From Rhodococcus pseudokoreensis (GTDB lineage: Bacteria; Actinomycetota; Actinomycetes; Mycobacteriales; Mycobacteriaceae), in NCBI RefSeq assembly GCF_017068395.1, contig NZ_CP070619.1:1240001-1304000 (forward strand): a stretch of 64,000 nucleotides of DNA, in the 5' to 3' direction. The notes beneath the pieces were generated by a model. That model worked only from the letters and a program-made list of their open reading frames with translations. It was not told the DNA's origin and searched no databases. Positions 9,407-17,415 of this stretch are shown here, in pieces. Every line of letters starts with the position of its first letter. The stretch's first letter is position 1. The position numbers were made by a program, and so were the translations under genes.

Positions 9407-10564
9407 GTGATCACGTTCTCGGGAGTCACCAAGCAGTACCCGGACGGCACGACGGCGGTGGACGGCCTCGACCTGCAGATCGAGGCCGAATCGTTCACGG
9501 TCTTCGTGGGGCCGTCCGGCTGCGGCAAGACCACGTCGATGCGGATGATCAACCGGATGATCACCCCGACCGCGGGCACCATCACCGTCGACGGCCGCGA
9601 CATAGCCCGGACCGACGCGGTGAAGCTTCGCCTCGGCATCGGGTACGTCATCCAGAGCGCGGGACTGTTGCCGCACCGCACGGTGGTCGACAACGTCGCG
9701 ACCGTCCCGGTGCTGCGCGGCGACTCGAGGCGCAACGCCCGCAAGGCCGCGCTGGCGGTTCTCGAACGCGTCGGACTCGACCCGGCGCTGGCGTCCCGCT
9801 ATCCCGGTCAGCTCTCCGGCGGCCAGCAACAACGCGTCGGGGTCGCCCGGGCGCTGGCCGCCGATCCGCCGATCCTGCTGATGGACGAACCGTTCAGCGC
9901 CGTCGATCCCGTTGTCCGCGAAGATCTGCAGGCCGAGATGCAGCGACTGCAGGCGGAAATGCGCAAGACGATCGTGTTCGTCACCCACGACATCGACGAG
10001 GCCGTCAAACTCGGTGACCGGGTGGCGGTCTTCGGGCCGGGCGGCCGGTTGCAGCAGTACGACGCACCCGACACGGTGCTGTCCGCACCGGCCACCGATT
10101 TCGTCGCCTCATTCGTGGGTCGCGACCGCGGGTACCGCGGGCTGTCGTTCCGGACGGCGGATCAGGTTCCGCTGCACACCCTGCGGACGGCGACCGAGAA
10201 CGAATTGCCCGGGCTGCGGCTCGAACAGGGTGAATGGGTCCTCGTCGTCACCGAGGCGGGCGTGCCGCGGGGGTGGATCGACGTCACCGGCGTCGAGGGC
10301 GCGCGGGCCGGCCGGCCCCTCTCCGAATGCACTGCGGCGGGCGGATCGCTCTTCACTCCCGGCGCCGATCTGCGGCAGGCACTGGACGCGGCGATCTCCT
10401 CGCCATCGGGCATCGGGGTGGCCGTCGACGCGGACGGCGCGGTGTCGGGCGGCATCCTCGGCTCCGAGGTGATCGCGAAGCTTGCCGAGCAACGGGCGGC
10501 GGAGGACCGCGCACGGGGTGAGCACTACTTCACTGCCCAGCAGGCGACCCCGGACGGGCCGTGA
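9407..10564 (+). CDS. Glycine betaine/choline ABC transporter ATP-binding protein
   Basis: A 385-residue ATPase of the OpuCA/ProV class. Walker A GPSGCGKT is at residues 35-42, the signature LSGGQQQR lies near 135-142, and Walker B ILLMDEPFSAVD with the switch His in FVTHDIDEA follows. The C-terminal ~130 residues resemble the CBS-type regulatory tail of these ATPases, though poorly conserved. The GTG start is 10 bp after the binding-protein stop with GAGGAG before it. It energises the two adjacent permeases. Confidence 0.93.
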   Translation: MITFSGVTKQYPDGTTAVDGLDLQIEAESFTVFVGPSGCGKTTSMRMINRMITPTAGTITVDGRDIARTDAVKLRLGIGYVIQSAGLLPHRTVVDNVATVPVLRGDSRRNARKAALAVLERVGLDPALASRYPGQLSGGQQQRVGVARALAADPPILLMDEPFSAVDPVVREDLQAEMQRLQAEMRKTIVFVTHDIDEAVKLGDRVAVFGPGGRLQQYDAPDTVLSAPATDFVASFVGRDRGYRGLSFRTADQVPLHTLRTATENELPGLRLEQGEWVLVVTEAGVPRGWIDVTGVEGARAGRPLSECTAAGGSLFTPGADLRQALDAAISSPSGIGVAVDADGAVSGGILGSEVIAKLAEQRAAEDRARGEHYFTAQQATPDGP

Positions 10565-10568
10565 TCGC

Positions 10569-11267
10569 ATGCGCTGGCTCATCGACAACTTCTCGGTCGT
10601 CGTCGACCTGACGAAGACCCATCTGTATCTCGCGCTGGTTCCGCTGCTGATCGGGCTGCTCATCGCGGTTCCGGTGGGGACGGCGATCCGGGGTGCTTCG
10701 TGGCTGCGGAAGATCACGCTGATCGTGGCGGGCATCGCGTTCACGATCCCGTCGCTGGCGCTGTTCGTGACGATCCCCTCCGTCTTCGGACTGCAGATCC
10801 TGGACCCGCTCAATGTGGTGATCGCGCTGACGATCTACTCCACCGCACTGCTCATCCGCGCCGTGCCGGAGGCGCTCGACTCCGTTCCCGCAGACGTCGT
10901 CGACTCCGCCACCGCGATGGGTTTCACCCGCCTCCGCCGGGCGCTGACGGTCGAATTGCCGCTCGCACTGCCCGTTCTCATCGCGAACGTCCGGGTGGTG
11001 GCGGTGACCAACATCTCGCTGGTGTCGGTGGGTTCGCTGATCGGGATCGGCGGCCTCGGCACCCTGTTCACGCAGGGCTACCAGCGGGACTATCCCGACC
11101 AGATCCTGGCGGGGATCATCTCGATCGTCGTGCTGGCCCTCGCGTTCGACCTGCTGCTGTTCCTCGTCGGCCGGGCACTGACACCGTGGACCCGGCAGCA
11201 GAAGGTGCGGCGCGCACCGCTGGTCGCGGGACAATCGACGGCCCCGGCGCCGGAGGAGGCTTCGTGA
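10569..11267 (+). CDS. Glycine betaine/choline ABC transporter permease (first)
   Basis: A 232-residue membrane protein with about five or six hydrophobic helices and the EAA loop typical of BPD permeases (DSATAMGFTRLRRALTVELPLALP). The ATG at 10569 follows the ATPase stop by 4 bp; the upstream extension of the frame belongs to the ATPase region. It pairs with the next gene to form the heterodimeric channel of an OpuB/OpuC-type importer. Confidence 0.92.
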   Translation: MRWLIDNFSVVVDLTKTHLYLALVPLLIGLLIAVPVGTAIRGASWLRKITLIVAGIAFTIPSLALFVTIPSVFGLQILDPLNVVIALTIYSTALLIRAVPEALDSVPADVVDSATAMGFTRLRRALTVELPLALPVLIANVRVVAVTNISLVSVGSLIGIGGLGTLFTQGYQRDYPDQILAGIISIVVLALAFDLLLFLVGRALTPWTRQQKVRRAPLVAGQSTAPAPEEAS

Positions 11268-11968
11268 ACATCTTCGGCGGCGCCTGGGAGTACATCGTCG
11301 ACCCGGCCAACTGGTCGGGCAGCACCGGAATCGGCACCCGCATCCTCGAACACCTCTGGTACAGCTTTCTGGCGGTCGCACTGTCCGCGGTGGTGGCGGT
11401 GCCGATCGGTCTGATCATCGGGCATCTGCGCAAGGGTGACGTGGTCGTGGTCGGTCTCGTCAACGCGCTGCGGTCGCTGCCGACGCTGGGCCTGCTGACG
11501 TTCCTGGTTCTCCTGCTCGGGCTGGGTCTGATCCCGCCGATACTGGCCCTGGTGATCCTCGGGATCCCGCCGGTCCTCGCGGGCACGTATGCGGGTGTCG
11601 CGAACGTCGACCGGACGGTGGTGGACGCCGCCCGCGCGATGGGGATGACCGAATGGCAGGTCCTCACGCGGGTCGAGGCCCCGAATGCGCTGCCGCTCAT
11701 GCTCGGCGGGCTGCGCAACGCCACGCTGCAGATCATCGCGACCGCAACGGTGGCCGCGTACGTCAACCTCGGTGGCCTGGGCCGGTACATCTTCGACGGA
11801 CTGGCCCTGCGTCAATACGACCGGGTGCTCGTCGGCGCCCTGCTGGTGACGATTCTGGCTCTCGTCGTGGACGGTTTGCTCGCGCTGGCGGTGTGGGCGT
11901 CCGTTCCGGGAACCGGCCGCCTGCGGCGGAACCCGAGCGCCGGGCAGATCGTGGAGCGCGCGTCGTAA
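11264..11968 (+). CDS. Glycine betaine/choline ABC transporter permease (second)
   Basis: A 234-residue membrane protein with several hydrophobic helices and an EAA loop (DAARAMGMTEWQVLTRVEAP then NALP). The GTG start at 11264 overlaps the preceding stop and is preceded by a strong GGAGGAGG site. It is the last gene of the importer operon and is followed by a long hairpin shared with the convergent malic-enzyme gene. Confidence 0.92.
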   Translation: MNIFGGAWEYIVDPANWSGSTGIGTRILEHLWYSFLAVALSAVVAVPIGLIIGHLRKGDVVVVGLVNALRSLPTLGLLTFLVLLLGLGLIPPILALVILGIPPVLAGTYAGVANVDRTVVDAARAMGMTEWQVLTRVEAPNALPLMLGGLRNATLQIIATATVAAYVNLGGLGRYIFDGLALRQYDRVLVGALLVTILALVVDGLLALAVWASVPGTGRLRRNPSAGQIVERAS

Positions 11969-11986
11969 AGAGTTCTCCCACAACGG

Positions 11987-12038
11987 CGAACACCCCGACA
12001 CCGGAACCGTGGGTGCGGGTTCCGGATCGGGGTGTTCG
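11987..12038. terminator. Bidirectional hairpin between the permease and malic enzyme genes
   Basis: CGAACACCCCG (11987-11997) pairs with CGGGGTGTTCG (12028-12038), and CCGGAACC (12001-12008) pairs with GGTTCCGG (12018-12025) across a 2-nt internal loop. With about 19 base pairs and a 9-nt loop it sits exactly between two convergent genes, so it can serve both strands. There is no clear T run, as is common in actinobacteria. Confidence 0.8.
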
Positions 12039-12049
12039 ACGGATTCTCG

Positions 12050-13243
12050 CTAGTCGGTGACGCCTTCTGCGCGAGCAGCGGCGGCGACTGCCTCCGCGAC
12101 AGCGGGGGCGACGCGAGGATCGAGCGGGCTGGGAACGATCTTGTCTACAGCCAGCTCGTCACCGACGACCGAGAGGATTGCCTCGGCGGCGGCAAGTTTC
12201 ATGCCTTCGGTGATGCGGCGGGCGCCGGCGTCGAGCGCACCCTTGAACACACCGGGGAAGGCGAGCACATTGTTGATCTGGTTCGGGAAGTCCGAGCGCC
12301 CCGTCGCGACGATCGCCGCGTGCTTGCGGGCGACGTCGGGGTGGATCTCCGGGTCCGGGTTCGACAGTGCGAACACGATGGAGTTCTCCGCCATGGTCGC
12401 GATGAGCTCCTCCGGGACGGTGCCCGCGGACACGCCGAGGAACACATCTGCACCGTTGAGTGCTTCGACGACACCGCCGCGGCGACCGGCCGGGTTGGTG
12501 CGCGCGGCCAGGTCGACCTTGATCTCGTTGAGGTCGGTGCGGTCGGCCGAGACGATGCCCTTCGAGTCCAGCACCGTTACGTCCGCGATACCGGCGGCGA
12601 GCAGGATGTTCGCGCAGGCGACACCGGCGGCGCCGGCACCGGAGATGACGACCCGCAGGTCGTGGAGGTCGCGGTCCTGGACCTTGACCGCACCCTTGAG
12701 GGCGGCGAGGACGACGATGGCGGTGCCGTGCTGGTCGTCGTGCATGACCGGGCAGTCGAGGGCCTCGATGACGCGCTTTTCGATCTCGAAGCAGCGGGGT
12801 GCGGAGATGTCTTCGAGGTTGACGGCGCCGAAGCTCGGGCGCAGCCGGATCAGGGTTTCGACGATCTCGTCGGGGTCCTTGGTGTCGAGGACCAGCGGGA
12901 TCGAGTTCAACCCGGCGAAGTTCTTGAACAGGGCCGACTTGCCTTCCATCACGGGGAGGGAGGCGCGGGGGCCGATGTCACCGAGGCCGAGCACCGCGGA
13001 GCCGTCGGAGACGACGACCACGAGGCGGTTGGTCCAGGTGTAGCGGTCGGCGAGGGTCTCGTCGGCCGCGATGGCGCGGGAGACCTGCGCGACACCGGGC
13101 GTGTAAGCGATGGACAGGGCGCGCTGCGAATCGAGGGGAGCGGTGGTCTCTACCGAGAGCTTTCCCCCGATGTGGCCGGCGAAGATCTCCTCGTCGGTCA
13201 GTTCGACCTTCTGCGGTGTGGTGGGTTCGGACACGATGGACAC
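12050..13243 (-). CDS. NAD(P)-dependent malic enzyme, short form
   Basis: A 397-residue enzyme converting malate to pyruvate and CO2. The malic N-terminal domain shows SIAYTPGVAQVSRAI and the NAD-binding domain shows VISGAGAAGVACANILL. Length fits the short bacterial form (about 390-410 residues), not the ~550-residue form. The GTG at 13243 is chosen because AGGAG lies 7 bp upstream; a second in-frame GTG at 13234 is possible, and the extra frame up to 13510 crosses a structured intergenic region and is rejected. It is monocistronic. Cofactor preference cannot be decided by eye. In oil-storing Rhodococcus such enzymes link the TCA cycle to pyruvate and NADPH supply. Confidence 0.93.
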   Translation of the reverse strand: MSIVSEPTTPQKVELTDEEIFAGHIGGKLSVETTAPLDSQRALSIAYTPGVAQVSRAIAADETLADRYTWTNRLVVVVSDGSAVLGLGDIGPRASLPVMEGKSALFKNFAGLNSIPLVLDTKDPDEIVETLIRLRPSFGAVNLEDISAPRCFEIEKRVIEALDCPVMHDDQHGTAIVVLAALKGAVKVQDRDLHDLRVVISGAGAAGVACANILLAAGIADVTVLDSKGIVSADRTDLNEIKVDLAARTNPAGRRGGVVEALNGADVFLGVSAGTVPEELIATMAENSIVFALSNPDPEIHPDVARKHAAIVATGRSDFPNQINNVLAFPGVFKGALDAGARRITEGMKLAAAEAILSVVGDELAVDKIVPSPLDPRVAPAVAEAVAAAARAEGVTD

Positions 13244-13621
13244 GATGACACTCCTGATAAGTCCAGGCTCACTCGGGGCCGGGTTACTGAGAAGTAACCG
13301 TAGGGATCGGCGCTGATCCTCACAGTTACTCCACGAACGACAACTGGGGTGAAGCTTCCGGGGTGCGCGATCACGATGGCCGCAGAACGTCCGAAGCGTC
13401 ATGGCACTGGGCGGGTGAGCCCCTGGCAACGCTGCCATAAAACCCCCGCCGAAGGGCGGTGGCGCCGACGTCGGAGTGGTGCTAAGTCTGGCACGAATAT
13501 CGATGCACAATCAAATTGCCACGACAGTCAGATGTCTCACGTTTTCGGGCCTCTACCTGTGAGAACAAGTTACCGGCGGGTCACTGTGAGAGCCGGTTCC
13601 ACGTATCGGCCCGAGCGTCGC
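13244..13621. other. 378-bp intergenic region between the malic enzyme and membrane-protein genes
   Basis: This is the longest gap in the window. It holds the malic-enzyme ribosome site (13251-13255), the candidate structured RNA at 13390-13496 described separately, a possible 19-codon plus-strand frame (ATG 13503 to TGA 13562) and an ACCGGC-N14-GCCGGT inverted repeat (13572-13597). No convincing longer gene is present. Confidence 0.6.
13390..13496 (+). ncRNA. Candidate structured RNA resembling the SAM-I clan aptamer, with no gene downstream
   Basis: Read on the plus strand, four helices are consistent. P1: TCCGA (13390-13394) with TCGGA (13471-13475) and CGTC (13397-13400) with GACG (13467-13470), with a 2-nt bulge. 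P2: ATGGCA (13401-13406) with TGCCAT (13433-13438), capped by GGGC/GCCC around a GGGTGA loop and followed by GGCAAC. P3: CCGCC-GAAG-GGCGG (13446-13459). A trailing hairpin lies at 13480-13495. A GCCC hairpin followed by GGCAAC, and a later GGTG-GCGCC segment, recall SAM-I, SAM-IV and their variants. No plus-strand gene follows for over 1 kb. The alternative is a minus-strand terminator, since P3 then ends in GGGGGTTTT. Confidence 0.45.
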
Positions 13622-13981
13622 TCATCCCCACCACTGGGTGGCCAGCAGAAGCGCCGCCGCCGCGAGGACGGCCACGGACGCGACCACGGCGGCGAGTCCG
13701 TCGCGGCGGTCCGCAATTCGCTGCGCCACGATCACGACCACGGACGCGACCACGTGCGCGGTGATCGAGATCGCCCCGGGCCCGGGGAAGCCCCGGCCGC
13801 CGCCGACGTAGGCGGAGCCGATCACGACGAGACAGAGGATCACCACGCCGGCGGCGACGGCCCCGCTGAAGGCGCGCAGCGCGCGGACCGGGAGCGGACT
13901 GCGCCGTGGTTCGGTGGCCGCCACCGTCCTCGGGACGGCGGGACCGTACGGGTCATACCGCTCGGACTCGTGCGTGTTCAT
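13622..13981 (-). CDS. Small membrane protein of unknown function
   Basis: A 119-residue protein with a polar, proline/arginine-rich N-terminus of about 30 residues and then three hydrophobic segments (around AVAAGVVILCLVVIG, ITAHVVASVVVIVA and VASVAVLAAAALLLA). I do not recognise a named family. The ATG overlaps the stop of the upstream PHP phosphoesterase gene (ATGA), so the two are co-transcribed. Mycobacteria often carry a similar small membrane protein beside this phosphoesterase, but that is recollection only. Confidence 0.75.
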   Translation of the reverse strand: MNTHESERYDPYGPAVPRTVAATEPRRSPLPVRALRAFSGAVAAGVVILCLVVIGSAYVGGGRGFPGPGAISITAHVVASVVVIVAQRIADRRDGLAAVVASVAVLAAAALLLATQWWG

Positions 13982-14832
13982 GCCGAGACCACCTGCACCC
14001 CTGATGCTTTCGACACGAGGGTGTCGAACTCGTCGGCGTCCGTCGTGAACTCGCCGAGCCGGATGGCCTTGTTCGTTCCGTGGTAGTCGGAGGAGCCGGT
14101 GACGACCAGACCGAGCTCGTCGGCGAGGGCCTGCAGCACCCGCGAATCTTCCGGCGAGTGATCGGGGTGATGAACCTCGAGCCCGTGGAGACCGGCTCCC
14201 GCCAGGTCGCGAACGTGATCGAGCGACAGCAGCCGCCCCCTCGTGCGGGCCCGGCCGTGGGCGAGGACGCTCACTCCCCCGGCCTCCGCCACCAGTTGCA
14301 CGGCCTCGTCGAGCGGAGTGTCCGATTTGTCGACGAAGTACCGGCCGCGCGGGGCCAGCAGGTCCACGAACGCTTCACCGATGCTGCCGACCACGCCTGC
14401 GCGCATGAGGGCCCTCGCCAGGTGCGGGCGCCCGGCCGCCGGTCCCGCTTCCGCGAGCACCTCGTCGGCGTCGATGGGGAGGCCGTCCTCCATCATCAAC
14501 TCGGCCATCGCGCGGATCCGGACGATGCGCTCGTTCCGCAAGCGTTCCCGTTCCCGTGCGAACGCCGCGTGAGCGGGATCGAACAGGTAGGCGAGAAGGT
14601 GCACCGCGACCGGGCGTCCGTCCTCGCCCCGACCCTCGCAGGACATCTCCATGCCCCGCACCAGGGCGAGCCCCGGAGGCAGCGCCGCGACCGCTTCGGC
14701 CCACCCCGCGGTCGTGTCGTGATCGGTGATCGCCACGATGTCGAGTTCCGCCGCGCCCGCGGCGCGCACCAGGTCCGCCGGGCTGTCGGTTCCGTCGGAG
14801 GCCGTCGAATGGGTGTGGAGATCGATGAGCAC
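13978..14832 (-). CDS. PHP-domain phosphoesterase (TrpH/YciV-like)
   Basis: A 284-residue PHP-superfamily metal phosphoesterase. The first metal motif HTHSTASDG is at the extreme N-terminus (His6, His8, Asp13), VAITDHDT follows near residue 37, and later His/Asp motifs (VLAHGRAR, VTGSSDYHG) complete the trinuclear site. Relatives such as E. coli RnmAM/YciV hydrolyse 3',5'-bisphosphonucleotides or short 5' RNA ends. A TGGTCT element 7 bp before the ATG may give a leaderless transcript. The next gene overlaps its stop. Confidence 0.9.
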   Translation of the reverse strand: MLIDLHTHSTASDGTDSPADLVRAAGAAELDIVAITDHDTTAGWAEAVAALPPGLALVRGMEMSCEGRGEDGRPVAVHLLAYLFDPAHAAFARERERLRNERIVRIRAMAELMMEDGLPIDADEVLAEAGPAAGRPHLARALMRAGVVGSIGEAFVDLLAPRGRYFVDKSDTPLDEAVQLVAEAGGVSVLAHGRARTRGRLLSLDHVRDLAGAGLHGLEVHHPDHSPEDSRVLQALADELGLVVTGSSDYHGTNKAIRLGEFTTDADEFDTLVSKASGVQVVSA

Positions 14833-14978
14833 CAGACCAGTCTGTCAGGTGTCGCCGCACCGGGTCCGAGCGTGCGGCCCGGAAGCCTGGCGTGTCGTGC
14901 GACGCCGCCCGGCCCGAACCCGGTGCTGACGTACGATTCACCGGCAGCGTTTCCGACTCGACGGTGAAGGAGGGCCCC

Positions 14979-16070
14979 GTGCCGTCTGTGCCCTCGCTCC
15001 CCCGGCGCGGCAGCGACAAGGATCAGCGCAACGGCGACAAGGACCCGGGTTCCCGGATCCGCATCCCGACCGCGCGGGCCATCGTGGACTGCGGGGTGTA
15101 CGTCGACGGCACGAGGCTCCCCGGCAAGTACACGCACCAGGCGGCGATGGCCGAGGTCCGCAAGCAGGGTCAGGGGTTCGTGTGGGTCGGGCTGCTCGCC
15201 CCCGACGAGGGGCAGATGGAGAGCGTGGCCGAGACGTTCGGGCTGCACGAACTGATGGTCGAGGACGCCGTCCACGCCCACCAGCGGCCGAAGCTCGAGC
15301 GCTACGACGACGTGCTGTTCCTGGTGCTGCGGACGGTCAACTATGTGCCGCACGAGTCGGTGGCCACTGCCAGCGAGATCGTCGAGACCGGCGAGATCAT
15401 GGTCTTCGTGGGCGTGAACTTCGTCATCACCGTGCGGCACGGTGACCATTCCCCGCTGTCGAACGTCCGGCACGCGCTGGAGGCGAACCGGGAGCGGCTC
15501 GCCCTCGGCCCGTACGCGGTGCTGCACGCGGTCGCGGACCACGTGGTGGACACGTACCTCGAGGTCACCCAGGCCATCGAGGAGGACGTCGACAGCATGG
15601 AAGAGGCGGTGTTCAGTCCGCGCAGCACCGTCGCGGTCGAACACATCTACCTGCTCAAGCGGGAGATCGTCGAACTCCGCAAGTCGGTGAACCCGCTGTC
15701 CAACCCGTTGCTCCGGCTGACGCGGTCACCGGGCAATCCGGTGCCGAAGGAGATCCGCCGCTACTTCCGCGACGTCCTCGACCACCACACCACCGTCGCC
15801 GAGCGGATCGCCGAATACGACGAGGTGCTCAGCTCACTCGTCGATGCCGCGCTCGCGAAGGTCGCCGTGCAGCAGAACACCGACATGCGCAAGATCTCGG
15901 CGTGGGTGGCCATCGCGGCTGTGCCGACGATGATCGCGGGCATCTACGGCATGAACTTCGACAACATGCCCGAACTCCACTGGCAGTACGGCTATCACGG
16001 CGTGGTGTTCGTGATCGCGTCGGTGGCGGTGGGCCTGTTCGTCACGTTCCGCCGGAACAACTGGCTCTAG
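14979..16070 (+). CDS. corA: CorA-family magnesium/cobalt transport protein
   Basis: A 363-residue CorA with a long soluble N-terminal domain and two C-terminal membrane helices. The family GMN signature is present (YGMNFDNMPE) between the helices, and the protein ends in the usual basic tail. The GTG at 14979 is chosen because AAGGAGGG ends 4 bp upstream; two earlier in-frame starts lack such a site. It stands divergent from the PHP gene. In M. tuberculosis corA (Rv1239c) lies beside lpqY-sugABC in the same way. Its stop overlaps that of the convergent SUFU-domain gene through a shared CTAG. Confidence 0.93.
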   Translation: MPSVPSLPRRGSDKDQRNGDKDPGSRIRIPTARAIVDCGVYVDGTRLPGKYTHQAAMAEVRKQGQGFVWVGLLAPDEGQMESVAETFGLHELMVEDAVHAHQRPKLERYDDVLFLVLRTVNYVPHESVATASEIVETGEIMVFVGVNFVITVRHGDHSPLSNVRHALEANRERLALGPYAVLHAVADHVVDTYLEVTQAIEEDVDSMEEAVFSPRSTVAVEHIYLLKREIVELRKSVNPLSNPLLRLTRSPGNPVPKEIRRYFRDVLDHHTTVAERIAEYDEVLSSLVDAALAKVAVQQNTDMRKISAWVAIAAVPTMIAGIYGMNFDNMPELHWQYGYHGVVFVIASVAVGLFVTFRRNNWL

Positions 16071-16654
16071 AGCGACGCGGCGCCGCGGAGCGGATCGCGG
16101 ACGTCGATGCCCGCCTCCGCCCACGCCTCACGCAGGGCGCCGGCGCCGCGCAACCGGACCCACGCCGCCTCGGTGCCGGTGAGCGGCACGGCCGCGAGGA
16201 ACCGCACGGCCTCCGCGGGTTCGGGCAGCGGGAGGTCGGGGATCGTCGACTCACCGAGCAGCACGGCGGTGAACGGTGCGTCCTTCCACAGCGGCTCCCC
16301 CAGGTCGAGCAGCGCGTCCTCCACGAGGACGACACCTTCCACCGACGGCGCCGCCGCCAGCACCGCCAGGGTGCGCGCGACTCCCGACGCCACCCCGGCG
16401 CCGCCGCGCAGGGTGAGGATCAGTTCGGCGCGGGGGCCGCGGAGGGCGTCGGCCACCAGTTCGCCGGGGTCGCTCATCGGGTGCCGGGAGCATCCCAGGG
16501 TCACGTAGCGGACCAGATCCTCGTCGTCCGGGTCGAATCGCAGCACGTCCAGCGGCTCGACGCCCAGGAACGTCACCGATGCCGCAGTCGGCTCCGGTCC
16601 CCCGATCTGCCCCAGCAGGTGCGCGCGAACGGAGGCCACAACGCTGTCAGTCAC
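16067..16654 (-). CDS. Suppressor-of-fused (SUFU) domain protein
   Basis: A 195-residue cytoplasmic protein matching the actinobacterial SUFU-domain family, with YVTLGCSRHPM, AELILTLRGG and a final TEAAWVRLRGAGALREAW. The GTG at 16654 is preferred; the frame extends to 16825 only as a shadow of the divergent gene. No enzymatic residues are evident. SUFU domains in bacteria are known from polymorphic-toxin immunity proteins, but no toxin gene lies here, and the protein appears to be a conserved stand-alone chromosomal version. Role unknown. Confidence 0.78.
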   Translation of the reverse strand: MTDSVVASVRAHLLGQIGGPEPTAASVTFLGVEPLDVLRFDPDDEDLVRYVTLGCSRHPMSDPGELVADALRGPRAELILTLRGGAGVASGVARTLAVLAAAPSVEGVVLVEDALLDLGEPLWKDAPFTAVLLGESTIPDLPLPEPAEAVRFLAAVPLTGTEAAWVRLRGAGALREAWAEAGIDVRDPLRGAASL

Positions 16655-16719
16655 CCCGTCATCAAACCACCGAACCCGCTCACCCGGCCTCCGGCCTCGC
16701 GAGCCGGTAGCGTCGGAGC

Positions 16720-17415
16720 ATGGTCTCGGTACTCGCAGTGTCCGACGAGACGATCGAGTCGCTGTGGAGTTCGCAGGTGCGCGCCATGGACGTCGACCTG
16801 ATCCTCGGTGCGGGCGACCTCCCATTCGACTATCTGGAATACCTGATCGACGCCCTCGACGCGCCGTGCGTCTTCGTGCCGGGCAACCACGACGCCGACC
16901 TGTCCGGCTATTCCGCGGGACGCGTCGGGTGGATGCGGGCGGGACTGCCCTCGGCGTGGCCGGGACCGTGCGGCGCGGTCAATGCGGACGGCCGGATCGT
17001 GCGGATCGCGGGCCTGCGCATCGCAGGACTCGGCGGATCCATCCGCTACAACGACGGCCCCAATCAGTGGACGGAGCGGCAGCAGCGGCGGCGGGCGCGC
17101 AACCTGGCGATGACCAGCGCGTGGCACGCGCGCCGCTCCGGGGTGTCCGGCGTCGACGTGCTGCTCACGCACAGCCCGCCGCGGGGAGTCGGCGACCAGG
17201 AGGATCCGCCGCACCGGGGGTTCGAATGCTTCGAGAACCTGGCGGGCAGGCTGCAGGCCCGCGTCATGATCCACGGGCACGTGCACCCGTACGGCCGGGC
17301 GGCCGAGGACCGCACGCTCGGCGCGACGACCGTCATCAACACGGTGGGATTCACCCTGATGGACTTGTCGCCGGGCGCCGAACCGAGCATCGTCAGGCGC
17401 CGGCATGGCACGTGA
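16720..17415 (+). CDS. Calcineurin-like metallophosphoesterase
   Basis: A 231-residue phosphoesterase with most family motifs: VSDE at the start, GAGDL, GNHD (VFVPGNHDAD), LLTHSPP and HGHVHP. The first motif, usually D-x-H, reads D-E-T here, so one metal ligand is missing; several YfcE-type relatives share this. A TAGCGT box ends 6 bp before the ATG, so translation is probably leaderless. It overlaps the next gene by 11 bp, which implies a joint function with a ParB-like protein. The substrate could be a nucleotide, nucleic acid or phosphoprotein. Confidence 0.9.
   Translation: MVSVLAVSDETIESLWSSQVRAMDVDLILGAGDLPFDYLEYLIDALDAPCVFVPGNHDADLSGYSAGRVGWMRAGLPSAWPGPCGAVNADGRIVRIAGLRIAGLGGSIRYNDGPNQWTERQQRRRARNLAMTSAWHARRSGVSGVDVLLTHSPPRGVGDQEDPPHRGFECFENLAGRLQARVMIHGHVHPYGRAAEDRTLGATTVINTVGFTLMDLSPGAEPSIVRRRHGT

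Noticed and set aside
12032..13297. 421-codon plus-strand open frame
   Set aside because: Antisense of malic enzyme without recognisable domains.
13478..13496. CIRCE-like heat-shock operator
   Set aside because: Only a GGTGCTAA fragment resembles the CIRCE half (GAGTGCTAA) and the partner half is absent.
14833..14978. Magnesium riboswitch before corA
   Set aside because: The 146-bp gap shows GC-rich hairpins but no M-box-like pattern, and corA has an ordinary ribosome site.
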